Origin: Strongyloides papillosus
Taxonomy: Eukaryota; Nematoda; Chromadorea; Rhabditida; Strongyloididae
Direction: 5' to 3'
Assembly: GCA_005656395.1 (NCBI GenBank)
Contig: SRSI01000001.1
Span: 310,001-374,000, forward strand
DNA length: 64,000 nt
Part shown: one piece after another, positions 1 to 10,248 of the stretch
How the letters are laid out: every line of letters starts with the position of its first letter
How positions within the stretch are numbered: position 1 is the first letter of the stretch
The notes under the pieces: generated by a model
Database searches by the model: none
The model's input: only the letters and a program-made list of their open reading frames with translations
What the model was told of the DNA's origin: nothing
Program-made: the position numbers and the translations under genes

Positions 1-885
1 GATGCATCTTGTTATTATTACTTAGACGATGCCTTTATGAAAAATTTGGGTGATCCAATTCCTAATATTTTTACGGAACATCTTAACAATGCTGATATTG
101 AATTTGCTACAGGTGATCAAAAACAAGGAGTTGTTTATGGTATTAATTCTAAAAAATTTCGGGAAGCTTTCAAAGTTGAAGATACTGAAATCAAAGATTT
201 ACAAGCAATAATTCTTGATGTTCCATATAATAGGCTTCGTCAATCACTGGAAAGAATGGAGATTAGATTTCATGGTTACCCTACAAAATTCGTTGACCTG
301 ATGGAGAAATTATCGAAGCATAAATATACTGAATTGAAATCACTCGAAATTTGTTACCGTCTAGATGGACCTTTTACTGATTATGATATTAATATTTTGA
401 AAGAAAAATCTCGACCTTTTATTGAAAGATTCTTTAAAGATGGTAAACTTGTGGATATTACTGTTAACGTGATACATGACAATGATATGAAGATTGACGA
501 ATATAAAAGAACACTTGCAGTCATAGTGAGTAGATACCTGCCTTCAACTGTTCTCCAATTAAGATTAATCGGATTTGGGAATAACCTCCATTCAAAATTG
601 ATAGAACGTTTTATAAAAAGAGCTCCAAATCTCCAATTTATTATACTAAGAGACAATTTTAACAGAATAAATGGAAACGAGAGATTTGAACCTATAATAG
701 ATGGATATGACAATAATTACATACCACAAATCGCTTTAACTGACATAATACTACAAAGATTCAATGTTATTACCTTGGATATTGATAAAAAAAATATAAC
801 ATTGTTTAGTAGATATGCTTTCAATACATCACCATACCGTGCCGCATACCGAGAGGCTTTCAGCTTCAATCATCCCAATTTATAA
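1..885 (+). CDS. F-box/LRR-like family protein, 5' part cut by window edge
   Basis: The frame is open from base 1 to a TAA at 883-885, giving 294 residues of a protein whose start lies outside the window. No catalytic motif is visible. The protein alternates hydrophobic and charged segments in the way of degenerate leucine-rich repeats. Its tail (about 35 residues, ending in an aromatic-rich YREAF-type stretch) resembles the tail of the gene at 14317-15939, which has an F-box-like N-terminus. I infer that both belong to one dispersed family, which would act as substrate-recognition subunits of SCF ubiquitin ligases. The family link rests on visual similarity, and the F-box itself is not in view here. 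Confidence 0.6.
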   Translation, partial: DASCYYYLDDAFMKNLGDPIPNIFTEHLNNADIEFATGDQKQGVVYGINSKKFREAFKVEDTEIKDLQAIILDVPYNRLRQSLERMEIRFHGYPTKFVDLMEKLSKHKYTELKSLEICYRLDGPFTDYDINILKEKSRPFIERFFKDGKLVDITVNVIHDNDMKIDEYKRTLAVIVSRYLPSTVLQLRLIGFGNNLHSKLIERFIKRAPNLQFIILRDNFNRINGNERFEPIIDGYDNNYIPQIALTDIILQRFNVITLDIDKKNITLFSRYAFNTSPYRAAYREAFSFNHPNL

Positions 886-963
886 ATAATAACTATTATA
901 TAATAATTTTATGAGTCTTTATACATTATTAAAAAAAACAAAAAAAAAATAAATGTTAATTAG

Positions 964-1392
964 TTAATATGTATCTTCTAACATTAATTCACTTCCTCTT
1001 ATTTGTTGTTCTCCGATCAAATGACCCTTTTCTGCTAGTATCTTTGCACGTCTCTCAAATTCAGCTTTTTTCTCCTCAATCTTCTCCTGTTGCATGCATA
1101 AAATTTCTGTAACATCTACTTCTTTTAATTCCACTTTTCTACTTTCATCAATCTCTCCGGTTAGTACAACATTTTCACCACGGATTAGGAAAACACCTCT
1201 TGGGATATCTCCATAACATTTATCTACATAGATTCTTTCTGTTGTTTCATCTAAAACAAGATTAGCAAACTGGTCTATTGAAGACAATATTCCTATTAAT
1301 GTTCTGCCATCTCGAAGTTGTACGATTACTTTCTTTCCCAATGAATCCAGTAATGAAACGGCACCTGGTAAGTAGGGATCAGGAAGCTCCAT
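964..1392 (-). CDS. lsm-1: LSM1, Sm-like subunit of the cytoplasmic LSM1-7 mRNA decay ring
   Basis: This is a single exon of 142 residues; human LSM1 has 133. The Sm fold is clear. Sm1 contains LRDGRTLIGIL and SIDQFANLVL, and Sm2 contains GDIPRGVFLIRGENVVLTGEI. A charged helical C-terminal tail of about 50 residues follows, as in LSM1. LSM1 defines the cytoplasmic LSM1-7 ring, which binds deadenylated mRNA 3' ends with PAT1 and promotes decapping in P-bodies. The start at 1392 fits the family N-terminus, allowing for a short nematode extension. The gene is divergent from the ODR-4 gene, and the 427 bp between them probably hold both promoters. Confidence 0.95.
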   Translation of the reverse strand: MELPDPYLPGAVSLLDSLGKKVIVQLRDGRTLIGILSSIDQFANLVLDETTERIYVDKCYGDIPRGVFLIRGENVVLTGEIDESRKVELKEVDVTEILCMQQEKIEEKKAEFERRAKILAEKGHLIGEQQIRGSELMLEDTY

Positions 1393-1819
1393 ATTTACAA
1401 GAAGATTTTTTAAAGTAAAAAATTAATAGTAATTAGTGATTAGTAGAAAAAGATAATTTTAATTATCTTAAAATAAATAACAACAAAAACTGATGTCGTT
1501 CTTCCAAACTAATTCGTTATGAAGTGTTTTAAAAAAATTAAGTGTAGTTGCGTGTTCTTTCTAAAATGTGGTTTGTACTTTTATATAGCAAATTTACTAA
1601 CAAATCCTACAAGATGTTTGTTAAGAAGTTTGTTTTTAGTTACTTTGATTGCTTGTTTTTTTAATAATTACTATTTTAATTAAAACCAAATGTTTGCGAT
1701 TGAGGCTTCTTTTAAATATTGCCTATTTTTATTAATTTTAAATAAAATGTGGAAAGTATATTAATAATTTTTAAAAATATTTACTTTCAAAATTATAATT
1801 ATGTTTTATTTATAGAAAA
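1393..1819. promoter_or_regulatory. Divergent intergenic region LSM1 / ODR-4
   Basis: These 427 AT-rich bases lie between two divergent starts. The sequence TTTATTTATAG ends at 1815, a few bases before the ODR-4 start, and looks like a trans-splice acceptor. No other motif could be supported. Confidence 0.5.
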
Positions 1820-3007
1820 ATGATATTAAATGAAAGGATTGTCTGTAAAATCCAAAGTATGGATGTGTCTGATGACAAGTATCTTATTTTCATTGGACTA
1901 GTAACGGAAACCAAAAAACACATTACTGTTAATGTAGCAATAATTAAAGAACCCGACACTGAGAGTAATGAAAAAATGGATTCACATTGGATAAGTGAAT
2001 TTGCCTACCAATTAAATCTTAGGCTTCCAGGAGGTCTTACAGTTTTAGGATTTGGACTAGCAACTAACACTATCACATCTGATAAAGAAAATATTTTAAC
2101 AAAAGCCATTCAACGTTATTATAAAAAATTGCCAAATTATGAAAAATTATTTATTAACAATGATTTTGTTTTTGTTATTTATGAAAATGAAAAATTTTCG
2201 GGTAAAATAGTATCAGGAAATGATGGAATGAAAATGAATGACCAGATAAAATTTGAAAAACTTTCATTAAATAATGTTACCTCAACAATTACTTTTTCAT
2301 GGGATTTTTATACATCTGTCGGCAATACATTTTTTGAAAAATGTTCAAAAGGATTTGATAGTTTAACTAAGAATTTAACTAACAGTGATATATTTATTAA
2401 AAATGGTGAAATTGGAAATGTTGATGAGAAGGTACATCGTGATACAAGCATTGATTTACTTATGAATGGTTGGGATAATAATGAAAATATTGTAGAAAAT
2501 GAAACTTTTTCTCAACATATCACATTAAATGTGGATATGGCATTACAATGTCAAATTAATCATCTTGATACATTTAAATCAGCAATATCATGTTTAAAGT
2601 TAGCATTATTAAGATCATTGTATGCAAGAATTGAATTGTATTCATTATCAATTGAATTGGTAACCTCTGTCCGAGAACACAACGTCCAATGTCACCAAAT
2701 GCCAAAAATTATTACCTTATCAAATAAAGATGGTGAATATCTAGTTGATTATGCAGAAACTGACGATGGTATAGATGAAATAGTAAATGAAATAAAAATA
2801 TTGATCGGTGATTATGCTATTGATAAGAATATTATTGATTCAACGAAAGAAAGATTCTGTGAAAGTGAAGAAATTGATATTATTACTGGTTTCAAGAATA
2901 AGAATTTACCATTAAACAATAAAACAAATAATAATTTTATTTATTTGTCAATATTCATTCTATTTCTTGCAATTTTAATTTATCCAATATTAAAATATGT
3001 ACTGTAA
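1820..3007 (+). CDS. odr-4: ODR-4 family membrane protein (GPCR trafficking)
   Basis: This single exon encodes 395 residues. Family signatures are an N-terminal W-x-x-E-x-A-x-Q block followed by LPGGLTVLGF (about residues 53-80), a mid-region SFSWDFYT-type segment, a later block containing ALQCQINHLDTFKSAI, and one C-terminal transmembrane segment (about 373-394) rich in I, L and F. In C. elegans, ODR-4 is tail-anchored and helps move odorant receptors to sensory cilia together with ODR-8/UFSP2. Length and architecture fit the family (human ODR4 is about 450 residues). The start is supported by alignment to the family N-terminus and by the acceptor-like TTATAG just upstream. The window also carries CEP290, another ciliary gene, but the two are about 25 kb apart. 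Confidence 0.88.
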   Translation: MILNERIVCKIQSMDVSDDKYLIFIGLVTETKKHITVNVAIIKEPDTESNEKMDSHWISEFAYQLNLRLPGGLTVLGFGLATNTITSDKENILTKAIQRYYKKLPNYEKLFINNDFVFVIYENEKFSGKIVSGNDGMKMNDQIKFEKLSLNNVTSTITFSWDFYTSVGNTFFEKCSKGFDSLTKNLTNSDIFIKNGEIGNVDEKVHRDTSIDLLMNGWDNNENIVENETFSQHITLNVDMALQCQINHLDTFKSAISCLKLALLRSLYARIELYSLSIELVTSVREHNVQCHQMPKIITLSNKDGEYLVDYAETDDGIDEIVNEIKILIGDYAIDKNIIDSTKERFCESEEIDIITGFKNKNLPLNNKTNNNFIYLSIFILFLAILIYPILKYVL

Positions 3008-3103
3008 ATGATTCTTCAATAAAAATACTTAATTACATAATTATACTACAATTTTTTTTACAAAACCCATGGTATCATCGTAAACAATTATTATTAAATA
3101 TAT

Positions 3104-3741
3104 CTAGAAGAAAAATAGCCATAGTAAGAAAAGAACTGCTATATAAAAAGAACCATTTGATAACATTTGTTCTTGTTGATATTCTCGTGTATCTTCTCTA
3201 TTAGTTCGATTATCATTACTATTATTAGCAGTGTTAAATAATGATGCTACAAATGAAATAGGGTAAAATCCAATACCTAATGAGAAATGGAAACCACCGT
3301 TATCATTCATCCAATTAAAATTGCCAAATTGATTAGTTGGTTCTTCTGTCCTTTGTCCTCGTGGACGGGGTGGAACTTTTTTACTACGTGGATCTACTTT
3401 ACTTCCCCCTCTACCATAAATTGGAATAATTTTATCTTCTGATATCGCTGCTTTACATACTGGGCAACATTTTTTGGATGGCCTTGATTCCATCCAATAA
3501 CTAAGACATACCCAACAATATAAATGTCCGCACATAGTTACAACTGCATCATTAGCTGTATCCAGGCAAATATTACATTCAAATCTTAAAATAAATATTA
3601 ATTAATAAATATAATAATTAATTAAATTTACTTTCCACTCTCATCTTTCTTTTCCTCATTATTTTGTTTATCACCATTTGAATCAGTCATAGTTGATTCA
3701 TCTTTATTTGGTTCATTTTCCGAGATAGTGTTTGACTCCAT
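3104..3741 (-). CDS. rnf-5: RNF5/RMA-type RING E3 ubiquitin ligase, ER tail-anchored
   Basis: Two exons, 3632..3741 and 3104..3584, are joined across a 47-nt GT-AG intron and encode 196 residues. The junction restores the first RING cysteines, FECNICL. The C3HC4 RING uses C40, C43, C55, H57, C60, C63, C77 and C80. The RNF5 signature IPIYGRGG and a Pro/Arg-rich PPRPRGQR motif follow. A C-terminal hydrophobic anchor covers about residues 178-196. RNF5 orthologues are ER/mitochondrial E3 ligases acting in ER-associated degradation and muscle attachment (C. elegans RNF-5 acts on UNC-95). A TTTTTCTAG acceptor ends one base before the start codon, so the mRNA is probably trans-spliced. Confidence 0.92.
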
Positions 3742-4350
3742 TCTAGAAAAATAATAAAATACTTTTATTTATAATAATATTTTAAATGGTAACGGATAAT
3801 CAATAGAAACGTTTTGTCCTTACGATGACGACAACTAACCAGAAAGTTAAAAACAAAGATTAAATTTTAAATATTTTCGTTCTAGGATAAATGAATTGAT
3901 TTTCATAATTGACGATGTAATTTTATTAAAAAATTACAGTATGATAGTTTATCGTTTCAAAGATAGAGTATTATCTAATTAAATATTACTAAACTTGAAA
4001 AACTTTGATAAATTATACTTTTTTTACATACAATAAAAGTACAATTAGATATGTATATGAATACTGACGATTATTAACATTAATATTTACACAAATAATA
4101 TTTTCTGTTTGTAAAAAATGGGTCTTTTGAAAATTTATATTTACAAAAGGGGGGAATTTAACAAACACACGATAAAAAAAAAGAATAAAATAGATAAATA
4201 ACAAAAATGATAATAAATAAATTTTTTTTATAATTAACGTATATTCAAAATTATTAAGAAAACAAATAAGATAAATATTTTAAATCCATACTCATACAAT
4301 ATTTTTGATATAAATAATTCATTTATTTAATACTTAAAAAGTAGGTTTTG
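3742..4350. other. AT-rich intergenic region
   Basis: This stretch between the RNF5 start and the 3' end of the KH-domain gene holds the RNF5 promoter and the IMP 3' UTR by position. I found no further coding sequence in it; an open frame at 4013-4204 is low-complexity. Confidence 0.5.
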
Positions 4351-5862
4351 TTATTGAGATTGTATAAAAGTTTCATTGTTCCTTTGTCTGTATTTGACTC
4401 TCTCATTCATGTTATCGACAATAATTTTTTGAAGTCGAAATTGGATATTTGAAATTGCAGCCAAAGTACCATTAACACGAACTTTAGTCAAAGTACTTTT
4501 TATATTATTATTAAGAATTGTTTCTTCCAAAACACAAACCTTTGTACCCGTTATTCTTTGTAAATAATTTACCTAAAATAATAATATACTTAATAATGAT
4601 AAGATAGAATTTACACATACATTTTTCCCCTTCTTTCCAATAACTTTTCCTGTTATTCCATGAGGAATCTGTATTTCAATTGTTAACTTCAATTTATCAA
4701 TATGTGAAGATGTAGCATCAGCAACCTTTAAGAAAATTAATTGCTGGGCATATTGAATATTTGGATCATATCCTGTTATCAATACTTCACGAGTATTATT
4801 ATTAATTAAAGCATCTTCCTTTTTATTGCTGAGATTCTCACTACTGACATTTGCATCATTCGAAAGTTTTTTACTATCTTTAGGCTTCTCATTGATATGA
4901 CGATTATGTTCTGATGATGATTCAATTTTTATTTGAGCTCCTGATTGACTAATAATAAATTTAATATAAGAACCTTTTGTACCAATAACAGCACCAACAG
5001 AATTTTCCGGGATAAAAATTTTTAAAGTATTAAAAACAGGAAATTTTATCTGATTCATTAAATTGTTTTGCTGGAATATCTGCCCTCCGGTAGGAAGAAT
5101 ATTAAGAAATTGATGTTGGTAAACATTTCCTTGATATCGTAAAACATCAGCTTCAAAATTTGGGGGATTATTGGTTTGATAAGGAAATTGATATCCATAT
5201 GTATATGGAGGGATATTTTTTTCCTTATAATTTACGTTCATTTCATGCCTAATTTCAGAAATTACTCTGATTGCTCCCATAACTTTGGAGACATCATCTG
5301 AAGAGACAACAATAGTTCTTTCATTAGATAGAGATTCAGGAATGTAACGGCACAAAGTAGATGGAATAGAAACAATAAAAGCATCTGATGAGACATTAAT
5401 TTGGCTATTTGTCTCTTCAATTATCTTCTTAATATTGTTACCTTTTTTGCCAATAAGTTTTCCGACAAATTGATTTGGAAATCTTACAAAAATTTCATAG
5501 TTCTTATGGACAACACCGTGTCCTTCCTCCGCATTTCTAATAAAATCTGATACCAACTGACAGGCTTTGCATATACCTTCAATATCTCCAACAAAGGTAA
5601 TAGTTTTGACAATTAAATTAGGAAAAATTGTAAATGGTCCATTTTTATCAACCAAACATTTGGTATTTGATGCAATGTGAATCTCTCTTATTGGATGATT
5701 ACCATTCTTTCCAATAAGAGATCCAATATATTTCGAAGGAATGAGTATTCGTAATATATGAAATGTCGGTGATTGTTTCTACAAATTTTCCATATTTTAT
5801 TTGAACAATATTTAAAATAAACATACCTTTACGCCTCTATTTTGATAATTAGGATTTGCCAT
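4351..5862 (-). CDS. imph-1: IMP/IGF2BP-like mRNA-binding protein with four KH domains
   Basis: Exons 5827..5862, 4621..5778 and 4351..4572 join in frame (471 residues) through introns of 48 nt each. Four KH domains carry intact GxxG loops: GKNG 35-38, GKKG 122-125, GTKG 278-281 and GKKG 393-396. The pattern of two KH pairs, with VGAVIG in KH3 and ITGKVIG in KH4, matches IGF2BP/IMP/VICKZ proteins, which bind zipcode or coding-region elements and control mRNA localisation, translation and stability. The two N-terminal RRMs of vertebrate IMPs are absent; the tiny first exon starts only about 17 residues before KH1, similar to Drosophila Imp. A low-complexity Asn/Ser/Lys insert of about 45 residues lies inside KH3 (about 300-345). 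Confidence 0.88.
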
Positions 5863-6260
5863 ATTTACGATTATATTTAAAAAACTTTTTAGAAATCAAA
5901 ATACTTAACGACTTTTCCTATTGACTTTCAGAAATTTATTAAGTAGTAGATAAAATTTATAAAAAACAATAGCTAAAAGTATTAAAATATTGAGTCACTA
6001 AGAGATATTAGATATAAAATAAAAGAAATACCATCATTTTTAAAATTACTGTGAGAGAAATGAAAATTCTTTTGAAATGTTATTTAAATTTTTTTACAAT
6101 TTTACAAACACTCGCTGTTTAAAGTGCAGAATTTCTTTGACATATGACTTTCTTATCAAAAAAAAAAGCAAAGATAAATTTAAAGGTAGTTATTTTACCA
6201 AACTTTCTATAGATTTTCCAGTCAATGTTTCCATAACAACTGAATAAGTAGTCTACCATA
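5863..6260. promoter_or_regulatory. Divergent promoter region IMP / PEBP
   Basis: These 398 AT-rich bases lie between two divergent starts. No specific site is recognised. Confidence 0.4.
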
Positions 6261-7155
6261 ATGTCTTCTGTTCTGTCACTTTTTTATCGTTCACCAGTCA
6301 TTTCAAGAGGCTGTGTTTTTGCAAAGTCCATCCAACATCGGTAATGTTTTTTATACTTTATATTTTTAAAAAATAAAAATATACCAAAAATTAAGTGCAT
6401 CTTTTTTCATACTATTATTTTGATAGAAATATATAAATTGATGGATGTGTTATTATTAAGTATACAAATTTTCTTTTTTTTCAAATGTTTTTTGTTGCAA
6501 TCAATTTCCTATATTTTCTATTGTATTTTTCCAGAACTTTCTGTAGTGGTATGACACTGGATGCCTTTACAAAGAATGAAATTGTACCTGATGTTGTCAG
6601 TAGACAGCCACAACATCTAATTAAGGTATCTTTTAACAGTGGTGTTTCTGTTAACTTGGGAAATAAACTTACTCCAAGACAAGTTAAAGATCAACCTACC
6701 ATTGATTACGATGCAGATGCAAACGCATTGTACACTCTAGCTATGACTGGTAAACTTGATTAATTTATAATAAATAACTATATTGATAAATTTATTTAGA
6801 TCCTGACGCTCCAAGTCGTAAGGAGCCAACATATCGTGAATGGGAACATTGGTTGGTTGTTAATATCCCTGGAAAGGATGTTTCTCAAGGAGATGTTCTC
6901 GCTGAATACATCGGAAGTGCTCCACCATCAGGATCAGGTTTCCATCGTTATGTCTATCTTCTTTATAAACAACATGGAAGAATTTCTGACCCTGAACATG
7001 GTCATTTACCAAATAACTCTGCTAAAAAACGTGGTGGATTCAAGATTGAGGAATTTGCTAAAAAGCATTGTCTTGAAGGTCCAATTGCTGGAAATTTCTA
7101 TGAAGCTGAATGGGATGATTATGTTCCAGAAGTTTACAAGCGATTAAGTGGTTAA
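6261..7155 (+). CDS. Phosphatidylethanolamine-binding protein (PEBP) family
   Basis: Exons 6261..6340, 6535..6749 and 6800..7155 encode 216 residues. The PEBP ligand pocket is clear. DPDAPSR (99-105) spans the second junction and is followed by [12 protein letters not shown], and [12 protein letters not shown] begins near 143. This matches human PEBP1/RKIP and C. elegans F40A3.3. The core normally binds phosphatidylethanolamine and can act as a kinase or protease regulator. The first 27 residues are basic and hydrophobic without acidic residues, so they could be a mitochondrial presequence or weak secretion signal not found in cytosolic RKIP. I cannot decide between the two. Intron 1 is 194 nt and intron 2 is 50 nt. 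Confidence 0.93.
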
Positions 7156-8065
7156 TATATTTTTTATTTGTTAAGTTAAATTTTATTATTTGAAAGATAA
7201 TTATATTATTTTTTGAATTTTTTTATACTCTAAAAACTAAGTGTTACACAATATAAAAATGGTATGATTAAAGTTACATATATTTTAACACAATTATGCA
7301 CATATTCACCACAGTTTATATCATTTAATGTCTTGTTTAAAATTATATTTCAGTTTATTATAACCCTTATACTGTTAAATATATATAAACGTTGTGTTAA
7401 AATTGTCATCTTTAAGAAATATAATTGATTTCTTTATTATTATCTTATCTTTTCTTAAATAATTTGTCTGTGTTGACAACAACAGCATTTTTATATCACA
7501 TCAATTCTTTCCTACATTATTGATACCTTTAATATGGTGTAGGTTTAACTAAATATCAATAATAGACGTTATTTTTGGTTTATATATATAGAATAGTAAA
7601 AATTATTATCATCTATTAGTGCCTACCATTAGGATATAATTATAGTATTTTTATTTTGGCCACATTCATTTGGTTGTATTTACATAACAGACAAATAATT
7701 TATAACATCTACTACAATATATATTTAGAAATGGTATTATGTGATAAGACGTTCAATACACAGATTAATTACTTTTAAAAGAATAAATTTTACATTTTAT
7801 GTGTTGTGAAATGAATCATGCTTTAAAATTTGGTCATTTATATTTATATGCTTTTAAACATTTTTATCAACGAATTTATTTTAACATAAAAAATTGTTTG
7901 TTTAGTTAATTTCTTTTGAAAACTTTCCACATTTTTCTTAACATATTCTATATTTAATAAAATATATAATATTTAGGATATTAATTACATATTTATGAAA
8001 TTGAGATCACTATTTGAAACTATAAATTTTATATATATATATTATTATTTTAATTTTAGACTAAT
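7156..8065. other. AT-rich intergenic region
   Basis: These 910 bases hold the PEBP 3' UTR and the upstream region of the carboxylesterase. An acceptor TTTTAG at 8054-8059 precedes the esterase start codon by six bases. I see no other gene. Confidence 0.5.
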
Positions 8066-9749
8066 ATGGGAAATTCTTTAGATCATTTATTCAAAGGAAA
8101 AGAAGTTGAAGGAAGGAGAATTGAAACAAAATATGGCCCAGTAATAGGAAAAAGAATAATTAATGATAAAGATAAAGAAGTTGATGCATTTTTAGGTATA
8201 CCTTTTGCTAAACCTCCAATTGGTGAATTGAGGTTTCAAGTAAGTTGTTTAATAATTAAATACAAATATTTTTCAGAAACCTGTCCCACCTGATTCTTGG
8301 ACAGAACCACGAAGATGCTTTAAATTTGCCTCCAGAAGTATACAAAAAGATATGTTCTTTTGGCAAAAGTATAGTTTAATGGATACAAGTGAAGATTGTT
8401 TATATCTTAATGTTTTTGCCCCGGTAAATGGCCCTTCATCCGATTTTCCAAAGGGTTATCCAGTAATGGTATTTATTCACGGTGGTGGTTTTGTGTGTGA
8501 TTCCTCTGTTAAATACGGTGATATTGGAATATCAAAACATCTAGTCTCTGATAAGGGTGTAATAGTTGTTACTATACAATATAGACTTGGATATTTAGGA
8601 TTTTTCAGTACTGGTGATGATGTTTGCCCTGGTAATAATGGACTTTGGGACATGACACTTGCATTAAAATGGATTCAAAATAATATTCCTAATTTTGGGG
8701 GTGATAAAGATAATGTAACAATTTTCGGTCAAAGTGCTGGAGGGTGTGCCGTAGAATTATTGGCTTTATCACCACATTCACAACATTTATTTCATAAGAT
8801 AATTCCAATGGGTGGAAATTCACAGTGTAATTGGTCATTAAACAAAAAAGTCGTGGAGATATGTTATAATTTTGCAACGAAACATGGTATTTTTACAAGA
8901 GATAGTAAAGATTTACTAAATGAATTACGAAATTTGCCAGCAAATAAGTTTGGTACAAGTTTACAATTATCAACTAGTGATATATCAGCTATAGCTAAGC
9001 CAACAACAGAAATTGGTCCCCGAATAGATGGTGATTTTCTTCCCGAATCATTAGAGAAATTACAGAAAAAATCTATACCAAAACCTAAAATAATTGGTCT
9101 CTGTGAAGCAGAAGGTTTAATCTTTCAATTATTTATGAAAACTCATCATGTAGGAAAGTTAGAAGATATAATTGCAACTATAATTCCTGAGACAGATTTT
9201 CCAAATTTTAAAGAACTACGATCAAAAGCATTAAAATTGTATATGTCTGAAGATTTTGACAATAAATCAAAAGGATTATTTAATAGACAAGTAGGAAAAT
9301 TTTTCTCTGACTTATTTGTTGGAATAGGAACTAAATTAAGTATACTTAGATGTATTGAAAGTGGAGTGGAACCATATGTGTATATATTTGAGCATTTTAA
9401 TCCTAAACAATTTGGTATATTGAGTTTAAAGATTCCATATAAAGCAGCAACCCATTGTTGGGATATTTCATATGTAGTAAAAGTTGGTATTGTTGTAAAT
9501 TGGGAATTTACAAAAGAAGATTTAATTATTGTAGATTACATGACGACATTTTGGGCTAATTTTGCAAAGTATGGTAATCCCAATGGTATTAATGAGAGTA
9601 ATGTACCAGTACAATGGGAACCCGCAACAAAAGATAATCCTAACAGATGTTTGAGAATAAAATTAGAACCTGAAATGTCTGAAACATTCTTCGATAATAC
9701 TTCAGACTTTTGGCTTGAATTAGATAAGTATAAGAATCTTTCAAATTAA
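8066..9749 (+). CDS. Type-B carboxylesterase (alpha/beta hydrolase)
   Basis: Exons 8066..8239 and 8277..9749 (37-nt intron) encode 548 residues. Motifs include LGIPFAKPP (about 43-51), EDCLYLNVF, the oxyanion HGGG (126-129), nucleophile elbow GQSAGG with Ser211, acid Glu337 in EAEG and His451 in AATHCWD, so the triad is complete. It would hydrolyse carboxylic esters and belongs to the cholinesterase-like family expanded in nematodes. There is no signal peptide. The start MGNS carries Gly2, as in several C. elegans CEST proteins proposed to be N-myristoylated, but Asp at position 6 is not ideal for that modification. No C-terminal membrane anchor is visible. A TTTTAG acceptor precedes the start. 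The exact nematode subfamily cannot be named from sequence alone. Confidence 0.93.
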
Positions 9750-10248
9750 TTTTAACTTATATAAACCATATCAATTTAAAAATTTATATTAATTTTTTTA
9801 TAATTAATAAAAAGAGTTAAGGAAGTTAATTTTGTTCCTAGCATAACATTTGTCAAAGTTATGTCAATATGAAGCGGAAGTTGGATGTAAAAATATTTTT
9901 AAATTATGTGAAATAATATAAATATTGTTTCATTGCATTTGATATGTTTTATTTAAAGCTATATTTTCACACTAATTTTCTTTTTAATATATATGTTTTA
10001 AGCTCAGCTACACCTGTTGAAAGTATGTCTTTGGCTAGTTTTGTCAAAAAATAAAAACAAAATAGCAGAAATTTAGTTTATTACGGATAGTAAACCTGCG
10101 ACAATTAAATTACATTTTTTCGTATTTATATCAAAAACCAATTTTGTGTTTGCTATTCATTTATTTTTCCAAATGTGACTTTAATTAATTATTAAAAATA
10201 TAATACAATATATATTAAAGACCAAATGATATTTATATCCAAGAAATC
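9750..10248. other. Convergent 3' region between carboxylesterase and vezatin-like gene
   Basis: The sequence is AT-rich, with AATAAA-like signals on both strands. No gene is visible. Confidence 0.4.

Noticed and set aside
6836..7147. 103-codon frame within PEBP
   Set aside because: A shadow of the PEBP third exon in another frame.
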